Source of the DNA: Symbiodinium natans
Lineage: Eukaryota > Sar > Dinophyceae > Suessiales > Symbiodiniaceae
DNA length: 64,000 nt
Direction: 5' to 3'
Assembly: GCA_905221605.1 (NCBI GenBank)
Contig: CAJNDS010002334.1
Location: 244,501 to 308,500 of the forward strand
Of the stretch, positions 13,101 through 25,084 are shown piece after piece (position 1 is the stretch's first letter; every line of letters begins with the position of its first letter). The notes under the pieces were generated by a model that saw only the letters and a program-made list of their open reading frames with translations, was not told the origin of the DNA and searched no databases. The translations under genes were made by a program, and so were the position numbers.

Positions 13101-13250
13101 TGCACACTGTCCTGTCCAGTCTTTGATCCTAAGCTCCTGCAACCAGCATCCGAGAGGTGGATCCTCAGCTTTGCAACAACCGGAAGCTAGTGGACGCCCT
13201 TTCTGCCTGGGAAGTCGCCTGGGAACTGGGCTTCCTGGCCTCTTTGGGAG
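10111..13250 (+). CDS. Unidentified protein, phase-checked exon chain (part 1)
   Basis: Three exons join perfectly in phase. Exon 10111-10234 (EAEPQRFLAQLEIVATLLRV, then DLTDRSYRNDFTPNYRVLF) ends at a GC donor. Exon 10339-10589 (YELFNCFDCEPIFVNGKLIR, then a helical stretch to FEKLYFE) ends at a GA donor. Exon 10770-10845 (ELFQIEAEARAPVVRAMQLE) ends at a GT donor. Later exon-like stretches are about 11630-11788 (QAGETKRDSKRILQLEVLVS); 12833-13003, exactly 57 codons (YHREVQRVLSSRVLQHFADL) with a GTAAG donor; and about 13148-13250 (IREVDPQLCNNRKLVDALSA). The protein is largely alpha-helical and charged, with no domain I can name. Near-direct repeats sit at both junctions of the first two introns. 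Confidence 0.55.
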
Positions 13251-14048
13251 GTTTTGGTGTTGGACTTCCTAGACTCAAATTTTAAAAGCCGACCTGCAGA
13301 TTGTCATAGTTCTTTTTGGTTCAGGCCTTAGCTGGCTCTGTACCTCCAGCATCGTTTGCTTTGAGCCCCAAATCCTGTAGTCCCTAAACCATGCAGCGCA
13401 GTCAGGCAACCGCTCCCTCCTAAAGCAAGATGTCCTGCAGTCCTTCAGCAATTGCGCTGCGATGACTCTTGATGCCTGGCCTGTGTTGGAACATGGACTC
13501 TGATGTTTTGTGGTCTGAATGGCTGTAGCCTGTAGATCCTCTCAATATGGAGCCCATGAACACGAAACGCAGTTTAGAATGAAGGGTTTAGGGTGAGGGT
13601 TTTGGTTTTGGGTTGAACTCAATGAGACAACCTTGCACGTCGCCCTTACAGCATCTTAACGAGCGGCTCTCACCTCCTGTGCTGTGACAGAGCTGCTATA
13701 TCTCGTGACTAGCAATGCAGGGGTAAGAGTTGTGAGATGCCAAACCCTGCACCCATATGGTGTGGTCGAGGAGTGCATGGATCTGGTAAAGTTTACCGAT
13801 GTCTTGTTTGAAAGTGTTACGGTTTAGAGTCTAAATAGCCCGTGCCATACCGAGTGTTGTTAAACTGTGCCCTGGGATCCTGAACTCACGCGACCTCGCG
13901 ACATCTTGTGAGTGCGAAGCGCTGCAGCTCCAGGCCCGAAACCGTGAAGCCCACCTGACAGAGCCGTAAATAAGATTCTAAAGGCTCTGGTCACATTGGT
14001 CCTGAGGCCTTGAAGACCCCACACCCTAATCTGGCCCTAATCCAGCCA

Positions 14049-15640
14049 CCAAGGACGCCCAGCGGCTGGCTCCTACCCTGCCACGGCTCATTGACACGCG
14101 AGATGCCGAGCTCTTCCTGAGCCATGGCAATTGCACGATTTGGGGCGCTTTTGTGTTAGAGATGGTCGAAGATGGTTTAGATCCTGCACATGCGTTCTGC
14201 GAAGCTGCAGGGTTCGTGTATGAACTCATAACGTGTGACTGGCATGTTTATGATGCATGACGTCATCATCATTATGTGTTTATTGAAACACTTGTGCGTG
14301 CAGCCTCGGCAGCCGTAGCACGCGCAACGGTCCTAGGAGGGGTCCAAGGCGAGGCTTCCCAAGGGCAGATTGAACCAGCCCCAAAAAGGGTTTTGGCTTT
14401 CAGGCTTGGGAGGCAGTTTGGGCAGGTCCGACAAGGGACGGGGCGGGGGTGTCTCTCGGCGACAAATCGTCTTAGGAATGCAGAATAGAAGCAGGATGCA
14501 GTGCTTGATGTCGTGGAGCTGGACAAGCTGTGTGCATTCTCGGGTTTAGGGTGCAGGGTTTAGGGTTAACCCCAAGCGGCCCCAAACCGAGTGTTGAAGA
14601 CTGAGGATCTTGCCTCGGCTGGTGATCATCGCCGCCCTGCGATCTCCGAGCCAATCCGGCCTCATCCGTGAGCTCCTGCCCCACCAGCTTCTTTTTGCTT
14701 CATTTTAAGTTGTTCCTGACTCTTTTTTTGTAACAGAAACCTGTAAGGCACGGTTACCTTACTCGCCGTAATCGCCTAAACCAGAGGGGGGGGCCCCCGA
14801 GCCGGTATTCAAGGTTTGCAGAAGGCCAGGAGGGCCACGAGGTGGAGGCGGAGTTCAAGAGCCGGCTTTCGGATCTGAAGAAGGACTTCGAGGAGGCCGA
14901 GCAGAGAGTTTAGGGTGCAAGGTTTTAAGGAATTTAAGGGTTTGAGGGTGTTTAGGGTTAGCTGGGTTGTCAAGGTGCAGATGTCCCTACTTTCCGCATC
15001 CAGCTCGGACGGTGACTTCCTGACGCGCCAAGTGATCTCGGGGCCTGGGGCTGAGACAGAGGGCGACGAGAAGCTTCACAACTTCCTGCTGGCTCTGGAA
15101 GGCCTTTGGTGTAAAGCAGGTTGCTGGTTTGGGGTTCAGGGCGGCTCGGAGTTGAGGGCCGCTAGGCTTCGGGATTCGTGTTAAGCAGGTCAAGACTGCA
15201 CCTTCATGTACCCTTGGGAACACCAACGTAGGGCGTAAAGAGTTGTCAGCACGCAGTTTGGAGGCCTCAGTGTGGAGCTGCAGCGCTACCGGCCGACGGA
15301 CTGGAATCAGACCTGTTCGGCGCGGCTTTGGCGCTCTTGAGAATCCCTTTTCTTAACGTCGTGGACGAGCCTTTCTCTTTTTGGAACGGCTCTCCAGGGG
15401 CGATCTTTCACTTCAGACGGCCCCAAACCCGAGCAGAAGACACTGAGTTACAGCGGACTGCTCAAGCCCCAGGCCTAGATTCCCAAGTCCTCTCTAAAAA
15501 GCTCGTAGAAGCTTTGAGTACTTTTTCGGGGGAGGTTGCCGAGCTCCTAGGGGGGGGTTCGGTCAGGGTTTCCTCCAAGGCTTTTGGAGTGCATCGAGGC
15601 CGCCTCGGGTCGTGAAGTCGGCGCTGCCCCGGCATTGAGG
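14049..15640 (+). CDS. Unidentified protein, short exons (probable continuation)
   Basis: Very short exon-like stretches on the same strand: about 14061-14124 (DAQRLAPTLPRLIDTRDAEL, GC donor); about 14496-14543 (DAVLDVVELDKLCAFS); about 14608-14700 (RILPRLVIIAALRSPSQSGL); about 14823-14910 (EGQEGHEVEAEFKSRLSDLK, coiled-coil-like); about 15001-15100 (SDGDFLTRQVISGPGAETEG); about 15258-15310 (FGGLSVELQRYRPTDWNQ). Introns contain single TTTAGGG-type heptamers. It may be the 3' half of the preceding gene. Function unknown. Confidence 0.45.
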
Positions 15641-16299
15641 CGACCAAGCGCCCCGCCCGAGTCATGCCGAGCGTTTTTTTTTTTCTTTGGCTGCTTTTCG
15701 TGTTTTGGGGGTTTCAGGGTTTTGGGGCTTTAGGGTTTATTTTTTTTAATATATGTTTTTATATTATTATAATTTTGCGGGGGCGAGTCTCAGAGCCGAG
15801 TCTTCCTTCGAGCTTAGGACACCTTGGGGTTGTGGGTTGTGAGAACAGATGCCAGCTACCCAGGTGAGACAGCGGAAGACTCCCAGGCGCGCTCTTATCT
15901 GACACCCCCAAAGGCTATACCCAAAGCCTCCAAAATTCTTTGCAGGCCAGAAGAGGCCCCGAAACTTCAGAATGTCAGAATCCCCTGCAGGAGAATCAGC
16001 CTGACTTTGAACCTTCAGCTTCCCTGAGACGGGCCATGAGACCTTGGTGTTTTTAAGGTTTCAATGCTCAGCTGCGTAGCAGCCCTTCTGAGCAGGAGTG
16101 AGCAGTGTGTAAAGCCGCGCCCTCCGTGGCTTTACTCTACCCCAACAGGACCCGGACACTCCGACTAATTCCCCCAAACCCTACGCACCTCTAGGGTTGC
16201 CCTTGGTTCGCGATCCTCGCTTTCTCCTTGCCGTCGGCATGCCGGCTCGACTCATTTCCATTTGTTGCGGGAGGGTGTGGGTTGCTTCGCCTCAGACTG

Positions 16300-16341
16300 G
16301 GGCTTTAGGGGCTTTAGGGGCTTTAGGGGCTTTAGGGGGCT
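16300..16341. repeat. GGGGCTTTA tandem repeat
   Basis: Four contiguous 9-base units of GGGGCTTTA, a TTTAGGG-like variant, in an apparent intergenic or intron stretch. Related short arrays are (GGGCCTA)n at about 17846-17866 and a GGGCCTTTA-like array at about 18742-18770. Confidence 0.8.
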
Positions 16342-16826
16342 TGATGGCTCGAGCTTCTAGGGCAACTCCACTCTTTCGGGTGGCTTTATGAGCTGTAACA
16401 GAGGATCTTTCGGGTTTTGCCCCGGCCCTTCTCTGACAGCTCTAAAGCTTACAAGGCCTGCAAAGTCTTGTTTGTAAATGTTGGCATGCTAGAATGGTAG
16501 GAGGATGACACTACGGCTAGGCACTGCTCGTTTGGAGGTGTTGCTGGTTGCTGGTACTCCCGATAGCCCGAAAGGCATAGTTGCAAGCCCACAAGCCCTA
16601 AACCATCCTAAACCAAAAGCCCCATGCCAGTAATGTGCTTTGAATGGAAGGACCCACGCCCGAAGTCCTTTAAGGGACACGTAGCATGAGGAATTCACTG
16701 CATTGCCCCAAGTTTCGGTGCGAAAGCTCAGCATTGCATGGCATCTGCTCGACTTTCGGCTCTTTTAAAAAAAACGATTTTTGGTAATTCGAGCATCTTC
16801 GGGAGCCTTGAACATACAGGATGGTC

Positions 16827-19800
16827 AGGGCACAGGGTCCAAGACAGAAAAGCTGTCAGAGTCAGAAGCTGACCGGGACCAAGACCAGGAAACTGTAGAT
16901 GAGTTGTAGGCATTTCGTTCACGTTCCACTCTAGGTTCTCATTCAGCAAACCAGAATGAGACAAAGTCACGCCTTGGAAGAAGGAGCTTCGAGAAGAAAA
17001 GAGGAAGATCCCTGGGATGCTCCTCCAAAGCGCCTCGCTGAGAGAAGTTGCTCACTTGCTCTCAGATTGTAATGGTGATCAACGTGGTGTTGCAGCTTGT
17101 GCTGGTCTACCTCGCCGTGCCCTCGGTTTCTTCGTTGCACGACCTTGGCGGCAGGGACTCAGTTAAGAGCCCCGACTGTGATCCAGGCAGAGTTCGAGCG
17201 GCCTCTTTCACATACCAGCCTAAACAGCTCCATGATGAAGAAGGCCGTCTTTGTTGACACGTGCAAGACCGTCTCTCCATTTCATGTCTTTTGGCGCGCT
17301 CAGAGTTCTCTCTGTCAATGCCTTCGTGCAGGCCTTCTGGGCCCAGACCCTGAACACCGGATTTGCAGGGCCCTCATGGCCCTCTCGGCAATTTTTCGTC
17401 CGAATGCAATTTGTTCGATCGGCAAACATGTTGGGCAGTCCCCAGACCGAATTTCCCTTCTGCCAGTTCTAGCCCACTCCTGGGAGCTGTTTTGAGGCAC
17501 TGGCACAATTCAGGGGCCCCTCATAGCCTCCACCGGGCCTCCGCCGGGTCCACGCCAGTGCCAAGGTTCTCTTCTTCGTGAACTACTTCGCACCCGAGGC
17601 CCGAAATCATCAGAATGTGGCAAGGTAGGACGTGCAACTAATCGGAGGGGAGCGAGCATGGCTTGCTGAACCTAGATGTATGATGATGTATGTTGAGGGG
17701 ATATTTTTCAGTGTAACTGCAGCTACATAGGGCTGCACTTGGTGACAAGGCTATGCAGGTTTTAGGGCTTTGAGTTGGTAACTGAGTCTTGTGAACCCGA
17801 ACCCTTCGACATAACATGGTGGTCCCAGTGCGCCCCAAGCAAGGGCCTAGGGCCTAGGGCCTAGGATCTGTAGCGCTTAAGGCCCCAAGCCCTCCCAAGC
17901 CCTAAACTCGCAAAGTCCCTTTTCCCTAGGTTAGTAACACTTCGGAAGCCGCAGCATGCCATGAGGCCCTTCAAACTGCAGTCCTCATCATTCCTGGTGT
18001 AGGCGGGGCTGCCCAGTCGCAGGCACATTGTTCAAAGTGAGCGATGCCAGATCGTAGCATCGTGTCGTGTGGCAAGTTAGCAAGAGGAATCCTTTCTTCG
18101 CTGCCCGTGGCAGGAAACCTTCTCTTTCGTGGTCCCTTTGCAGAGATCACCCGCGGATGGTACGCCATCGTTGGCAGGGGACTCAACATCGACATCGGTA
18201 CAATCTTCACAGGCACGGTACAGGAACGGACAGCACGTGCTGACATCAATTCACACTGCCTTCACGCCAACACCGTGAAGAATGCAGAGATGTTCATCCT
18301 TCGAAGTGCCGAGCTCCTTAGCCCGAGGTGTCACCATCGTCATGAACATGCTCCTCAACTGCTTCGTGCCGTCTTGCGTGACTGTCGCGAAGATGGTCGT
18401 CAACGTCTTCATGAGGCCTGATTTAGTCCAGCGCTGCTGCCCAAAGCCTGTGGTGGAGCCAAGAATCAATCTGCAACCGTCTGCAACCTGTCGGGCAGGT
18501 GCTTTTGCAGACGGGGTGTCGCTCACCAGGCACTGGGCCTGGCAAGCTGGGGCAGAGCATGTTTCCGTACGCTGCGCCCCCTTAACCAAACAAGCAAGAA
18601 GCAGACCGCTCTTGGGGGAGGCGGAGCTGCTACAGCTCTATACCCACCCAGAGTTTGACATCAAGCAGAAGTGCGCAGGGTTTAGGGTCTAGGGCTCCCG
18701 CGCAAGCTCAGATCGCCAGTGATCTTGGGGTGTTGGAGTTAGGGCCTTTAGGGCCTTTACGGCCTTTAACGTCTAGCGAAGAAACCCCGATATCTATCAC
18801 TCAAGCCTGGGCAGACCTTCTCGGAGCTACATTGCGTTGGCTTTCAGTGATCAGATCAGTCTTGACATGCCAATATCAGCAGCCACCTTTGCATCCTGGC
18901 AGATGCTCTCGTGCATGTGAGGTACGCACAGCTCCTGACCACCGTCTTCGTGACACTGCACTCGCCTAAGCTGAAGTTCGCTATTGGTGTCGAAATAGGC
19001 GTGTGTTTTCTTTCTGTCTTCGATTTGTTCTCCTTGTTGTAAGTTCCCATGTTCTCCCCATGTTTCCGACCACCCTGGTAAGAATTTGCCTGTTTGAAGT
19101 CACACCATCCCAAAGCAAAGTAACCGTGTCGTTCTTGGGGGGCTTGACAGTTACCCGAAGTTTACCAGATAGTTGATGAGGCTTCTTGAAAGGGAATCGC
19201 TAGCAAATAAGGAACATTGCGCAGGCTGCGTTGACCAGCCCGCAACCCAGCCCCGCAACCCCCCCAAGCGCCCGGAAATCCAAAGCCCTGCATGTGAAGC
19301 CCAGGATGTATGGAGCAGGCCTGCCTCTGCTCTACTTCTTAGCAGCTGCCCTTCGTCTGCAATGGTCCAGAAGGAGCCAATGCCTCCACCCAGTGCGCCA
19401 GCATCCGCCTGGGACACTGGCAACCCCTGCGCCCAAAGACGCCCCAAGATAGTTCCCGTATGCTGCACATGGTGGGAAGCCTATGTCATGTCCCGAGGTC
19501 TTCATGTTCTGCCAGTGCGCCTCATGCGGGGTCTGGGAGACGGCCATGCGGTGTTTGAGGTATTGAGGGCTCTTCTCACTTCTGCGAACGTCACAAGGGT
19601 TCAGAGCCTTTTGTCAGGTACTGGGCAGACAAGTACTGCTTGCTTTGGGGCTCCCAGAGGCACGGAATGGGCTAGGAGTCTTGGAGGGATCTAGATTCTA
19701 GATAGAACATTCTAGTATATAATGTATATGTGTGTGCGTACATTCATATTTGTATATAGAAACGTGTGTAAATAAATAAATAAATCAATAGATAAAAAGA

Positions 19801-21340
19801 AAAATAAACAAATAAACAAATAAATAAATAAATATATATATATATATACACACACATATATTTTCTGGGGCATATATCGGGTTTAGGGATTACTTCGGGC
19901 TTGTCAGGCCTCCGCACTATGATACCTTGATGGCCAAGGAGGCCATCGAAAGCATGCTCTACGTCAAAGCCCCAAGCGGACTGCCTTCACACATTGCATT
20001 GAACCACCGCCGAGTGCACATGGGGATGCACCAAGGCTGTTCCGTTTCATTGTGTGCTGGCAGTTCTGATGCTCGGAGCTCAGCCTGGTTGTTTTGGGAG
20101 TACAACACCAGATGTAGAGGTTGGGCATGTCGAAGACTAGGTTAGAGGCCATCAGTCTTTCCAGAATGGCCACAGAAGCCATTCAACGTCAAAGCACCCA
20201 CTAGTGCTGCCTTCGCCAGGTATGGTCAGACGTGCGTCTTTCCGTCCAACCCTTTGGGAGGAGCCTGCTGAATTTCTTGCTGCCTTGCCAGGGGGTTGGC
20301 ACGAGAGTCACAGCCCGTATCATAGATAAGCGCCAGACTTTGCTGCCGGAGGATCATTGGGAGACTTGGTGGATCAGGCGGCCTTGAGCTTGTGCTCTTG
20401 AGTGCATCTTGCATTGACCTCCAGTTGCGTTTGGCCTCCAATGCCAAACCAAACTCAAGCACCCCCCCCTCCCACCCCCCCACCCCCCCCCCACCAAAAA
20501 GTTAGTCCTCAACTGGGCAAACAGGGATCCGGCTACACGCCCGGCATTCTCCAACAGTTCCTGCCACAAGTCACGCGCCAGCCAGCACCTTTGAGGGGAC
20601 TTTTCCAGAGGTCAAGTGTTCAGGGTTTCTCGTCATTGGTGCCACCAAGGTACCAAAGTTACACGGGCCTCTCATGCCCGCTAGGACCACTAGGACTGTG
20701 ACAAGATGGGGCGGAGCCTTTGCTTCCACAATGGCATTGTGGAGTGAATTCTGCAATTCTTCAAATGCTGAGTACATCCTGGGCAGACTCAGAATGATGA
20801 ATGCCGAAAGTTGTTCAAGCTCACCGGGCTCGGCTCAGGTCCACGTGGATGTTTTTCTGCCTCTTCGTGATCCTTGTGGCCTTGTGGGCCCACGGCCTCA
20901 GCACTCCGAAGACTGAAGCTTCCCGCCCCTGACCTAAGTGCCGACAGCGCACATACGGAGGCAAAGGCCCCAAGGCTTATGCAGCACACAGTGACACACC
21001 CCCCACAAAGCACCAGCCGGGCCCTCGCTCTCGTCAGAAGCTTTAAAGTAGGCATCTACCCAAACGAAGGACAAAGCCTTCGGCAAACGTCTGGTGCATC
21101 TGTTCAGGTCCCATGTTCATTAATGCCATTGTATGGAATTAATCTCTGCTCAGGATTTATCATGTCTGCATGAGTGTCCATTGGTGACTTTCCCGTGCGA
21201 CCCGTGCGACCACCCCGAGGTCCTTTGGCTGGTGTTTTGGATCATTGGTGGTACTGCCGGCACTGCCTGGGATCTGCTAGTCGGGGGCCTCAGAAGGATC
21301 ACCGCGTCAGGGCTAACAAGTCCGAAAAGGATGGTCTGAC
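16827..21340 (+). CDS. Multi-pass membrane protein, TMEM63/OSCA/CSC1-like (fragmentary model)
   Basis: Probable polytopic membrane protein, perhaps an ion channel of the TMEM63/OSCA/CSC1 group. N-terminal candidate exons: about 16829-16900 (acidic, SESEADRDQDQET) and about 16955-17042 (EEDPWDAPPKRLAER). Exon 17566-17624 reads VLFFVNYFAPEARNHQNVAR. Exons 18144-18212 (EITRGWYAIVGRGLNIDIGT), 18307-18415 (VTIVMNMLLNCFVPSCVTVA) and 18605 onward (LLQLYTHPEFDIK) join in phase across GC-AG introns. The exon ending 18957 (RYAQLLTTVFVTL) joins 19305 (MYGAGLPLLYFLAAA) across a GC-AG intron. Exons 19618-19659 (YWADKYCLLWGSQ), 19908-19962 (RPPHYDTLMAKEAIESMLY) and 20036 onward (AVPFHCVLAVLMLG) also join in phase. 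Exon 20839 to about 20915 adds a helix (WMFFCLFVILVALWAHG). The order PEF, RYAQ, Y-G-x-P-LLY, YW-DKY, PP-YD is what leads me to this family; assignment is from memory and unconfirmed. Helices at about 21215-21290 may also belong. Confidence 0.6.
19725..19862. repeat. AT-rich microsatellite (AAATA, AT, AC)
   Basis: A TGTATATG-type run, then (AAATA)n/(AAAC)n units, then an AT run and a short AC run. It fills most of the intron between the exons ending 19659 and starting 19908. Confidence 0.85.
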
Positions 21341-21449
21341 CTCGGCGGTTCGGAAGCCGGGGAGTACATTATCGAGCTACTTTTCTACACTGTTGCGATA
21401 CGAAATCCGGGTTTTGTTCGGGCCTGAGGGTTGAGGGATATCTCTCCTG

Positions 21450-22240
21450 CTGATGTTGACCTGTCTGTTGCCGCAGTCACACGTTGCATAGCTGCATGTA
21501 AAGCCAAGAGGTTGCAGTCTGCTGCCCGCGCTGGAAGAGGAGCTGCGAAAGTGGCGAAGCAATTCGCAAGTAGGCTTGACAAGTAGTGACCCTGAGGGCT
21601 CAGCCTCGGGGTGTGCAACCTTCCTGGACACGGGGGGTGTGAATGCTGCCTGGCAGGAAGCAGCCGAGCAAGGATGAGATACTGGCAGCTCTGAAAAAAG
21701 GCGAGAGGACGCGCCTCGGCGTCCATCATAGACCGCAGAGTTTTTTCGAGTATTGTGGAGATATCGGGGTTTCGGTCGTTTTTGGGGGGGTTTGGAGCTT
21801 GAGATTCAGGTGCAGAATGAGGGTTTTAGGTTTCAAGCAGCTTGGGACTGCAATCGATTCCAAGGCTCAATGGGTATTCCATCGATGTCGCCAGCAGTGC
21901 TGACCCAAGAGTCTAAGCGTTGCTCGGAGGTTCCTGAAGGCGTAAGGAAGCGTACCTGTGCTCGGCTTACATGCAAGTCCCACGTGCAGCCCGTCCGGGT
22001 TGGAGAGTGTTTAGCAGCACTTCTTTGCTTCTCCCCTCTGTGCGCTCAGCCATGACCTGGGACGAAGCCTTCTTCCACATCGAGAATACCTTCCCGCCGG
22101 CGTCCTACAGGCCCGCCTTGGTCCCGTCCATCCCCCCCCTTACCCCCAACATTGCCAGCACGACATCAGTTTGCATCAGTTGGTCCATGTTGCCTTCATG
22201 TTCCCCAGGTGCCCCAAAGCATCAACATAAGTCATAAATC
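21450..22240 (+). CDS. Unassigned exon-like stretches
   Basis: Three coding-like stretches without a family: about 21446-21587 (ADVDLSVAAVTRCIAACKAK, then Arg/Ala-rich, ending LDK-stop); about 21655-21770 (KQPSKDEILAALKKGERTRL); about 22051-22130 (MTWDEAFFHIENTFPPASYR). They could close the membrane-protein gene or form a small separate gene just upstream of the PanB-like gene. Splice joins were not resolved. Confidence 0.3.
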
Positions 22241-22345
22241 AATTTCGAGTTGTCGAGAGAATCTTGCCACGATTCGCGAGCTTGGCTCCAAGATTTGTTC
22301 GGAGACTGTTGCAGAGCCGGGCGCAGCGCGGGTAGAAGGATACTC

Positions 22346-23888
22346 ATGCGCAGCCTGCGACTAGCCTCGCGCGGTGCTGCACTGGCCGGCTGTGGAGGTA
22401 TGACCCTGGCCGTGGGGCTGGGGCTGTGTAGAAAAGAGCCTCGTGAACCTGGGAAATCTGGGAAGCTAGGCAGGCTCGGCGAGCTCGGCGCTCTATGTGC
22501 TTTGCACGATGCGGGTCAAGGCCGGTGGTCTCGGGCCCTGCAGTGCGAAGGCCCAGTGAAACCAGCGAAGCGGAAGCTCACCGTGGCGGACTTGTTGGCG
22601 CTGAAGGGGAAGCGGCAGCTTGTCTTGACCACGGCTTTCGATGAGTGGACAGCACGGGCGGCTGAACAGGCCGGGGTTGACATGATCGTGGCTTGGGGGA
22701 GCTGCCAGGAACACAGCAAGTTTGTCGTGGAGGCTGTACGCCGAGGGGCTCCCAATACGCTCATTGGAACTGGGATCAATCCGGGAGCTTATGATACTTG
22801 GCTCAGTACATTCAAGCTTGCTCAGCTCGGTTGCGCTTGGTTACCGTAGTTGCTCGGAGACATCCGCTAGCGATAGCTAGCAGTAGTCGCAGTTGTAGCA
22901 GTAGGTTGTAGCAGTAGCAGCTGATCTCAGCCCTGTGTCAGGAGAGCCAGGAGAATGCCTTGAAGCTTGCAGATGAGTCTGGTACTGTTTAGGTGTTGTC
23001 GCTTTGTGACAATTTTTAGGGGCAGCACGATGCCAAACAATCAAGAAATTACCGTGCGAAGGTACCTGGGTACGAAAATTGTTTTCACTGTGAGGTAATT
23101 CAGTCCTGGCTGCTGCCTTTCTGAGGAAGCTTGCCAACGAGATGAGAGCCGCCGGAACTGACATCATCTACTGCTCAGGCCTCGTCCCAGAGAAGTTTGC
23201 CGGACTGGCCAAGCAGCATTTCCCATGCTGCGGCCACGTCGGCTACCTACCTGCAAATAACACCTGGTTTGGCGGACCCCGAGCCGTCGGGAAGACAGCC
23301 GAAGAGGCAAGGAAAGTCTACGAAGACGTCATGGCCCTTGAGGTGGGAACAGACCAAAGAGTAGCCACTTAATTGCCCGCGCGAGACAATGGCAGTATGT
23401 TGCGATAAGTTCTCGGACCTGCCCATGAAAAGCCATTTGAACAAACTGATGCCGACGCCCTCTCTCTTTTCGGTTTGTTGAGTTCCATGTCCGTTTGTCT
23501 GTTCGCCTTGTCTCGGAATTGTTGAACTGCATTGGGAGGCATCCCATAGCAATGCCCTTCTGAGGCTGCTGGCTGCATTGCAGTGGAGATGGAGTGCGTC
23601 CCTGCCAAGGTTGCTGCAGAGATTACCAAGCGCACAAAGATGCTGGTGTTTTCGATGGGTAGTGGGCCCGACTGTGATGGCCAGTTCATCTTTTCCGAAG
23701 ACCTCATAGGCACAAACTCTGGGCACTACCCCCGCCACTCCATCACCTATGCCAATCTGATGGCCGATGCCGTTCGGGCTTTGAGCCAGTACTGTCAGGA
23801 TGTCCGACATGGTGCATACCCAGCAGCGAAGCACTGCATCAAGATGAAAGACGAGGAGTTCCTGCGCTTCAAGGACAGCCTCAGCTGA
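22346..23888 (+). CDS. PanB-like protein (ketopantoate hydroxymethy­ltransferase family), four-exon model
   Basis: Belongs to the ketopantoate hydroxymethyltransferase (PanB) fold of the PEP-mutase/isocitrate-lyase superfamily; true PanB makes ketopantoate for vitamin B5 and coenzyme A. Model: exons 22346-22792 (GA donor), 22942-22961 (20 nt), 23126-23342 and 23565-23888 join in phase to 335 aa. The N-terminus (MRSLRLASRGAALAGCGG) looks like an organelle presequence. Family blocks in order: LVLTTAFDEWTARAAEQAGV, NALKLANEMRAAGTD, CCGHVGYLP, GKTAEEARKVYEDVMALEAA, VEMECVPAKVAAEITKR, SMGSGPDCDGQ, GHYPRH. The catalytic Glu of the ECVP block is kept. However, where E. coli PanB has metal-binding Asp in GDSLG and DMPFGSY, this protein has IVAWGSC and GINPGAY, and the substrate Lys region reads IIYCSGL. 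It is therefore a divergent subfamily that may not be a metal-dependent PanB. Intron 2 lies between GAAGCTTGC direct repeats. The GA donors are inferred from phase and homology. Confidence 0.85.
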
Positions 23889-25084
23889 AACACTTCTCTT
23901 CGAGAACTGCTGAGACGAGACGCTGCGGTATTGCAAAGACAACGGAGGTCTCAAAGCAGAGTGACTACATACGTAGGAAACTCATTGCCCGTGCAGTGCA
24001 GGAACGGTCAGAGGTCCCCATAGTATTTTGGCCATGTGTGCCGGGGGCGGGGGGGGGTGGGGGGTGGCGTTTTGCAACGGGCCCTCTTCACATTCAACTT
24101 GTTCAAAGGGGGTTCCGTCACACAGAACTTTCATAGAGCCCCCCCCCCACCCCCAATCTCCTTCCCTGAAGGCCTTAAAGGCTCTACTAACGCTTGAACC
24201 CCAAGCCCCAGCTGAAACCTCCCCCCCCCCCCGAATCACCCCAACTTCCCTGGAGTCCCACCTTGGGCGGTGTTTCGCCAGGTTCGAGCGCCATCCCAAC
24301 TTAGTCTCCGTAGCCCCGCTACTGAGACCGACGAGCTGAGGGCCCGGTAATGACCCGGCGATGGATTCAGGGTTTGGGGTTTTAGTGGATGATGGGGCGT
24401 CGGGTTTGGGATGCGGATGGATTTAGAATGTGGCTGTGCTGAGTTGGATCATACGGTTTGAAGGGTCTAGAGTTTCCAGCCCAACACACTCCCAACCCCT
24501 GCGATTCAGTCCCTCTTAACTCCCTCCGTTAGCATCTCCATGCATCCTCGGCCCCGCAGTGCCCGAATCCAGGAAGCAATATGGCTGGGTTCAGTGCGTT
24601 TTGCATTCAGAGCAGGGCAACTTGCGCTGAGCCAGCAACGTGACCCAGGCCAGCCGAACACCGCCAGGGGCAGTCGGTTGCTCAGTCAGTGGTTGCAGTG
24701 CTTGTGGTGGAAGGGGAATATGTGTCGATCCACGGCAGAGCTGAAAGCTGTAGAAGCCAGCAGCTATCCCAACTCATGATTTGGCCGCGTGACCTCGATG
24801 CCAAAGCTTGAATCTAGGTCAACTTGAATGCTTGCATAGAGTCATCGCAATCGCCTTAGCTTCCAACGCCAGACCCCGATGACGCCGCTGCCGCTGCCCT
24901 GCGGACTGCAGTGAGCCACCCAGGGGAATTCGGGTTCCTTCGTGAGATGTTCGATAAAGTCATGGGTTCTGTGTCTGGCCGAGTCACCCAGACACCCTTT
25001 CCGAAACTCAAGTCCAGAGCAATACAGCATACCCTTATGAACATAAAGGGCACATACACTCGTTAAACCAGTTACTATAACTAA
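23889..25084. other. Intergenic, no gene seen; G/C tracts
   Basis: G-rich tract at about 24042-24066 and C-rich tracts at about 24140-24152 and 24220-24232 dominate. No frame gives a domain or good splice context. It probably separates the PanB-like gene from the next gene. Confidence 0.45.
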
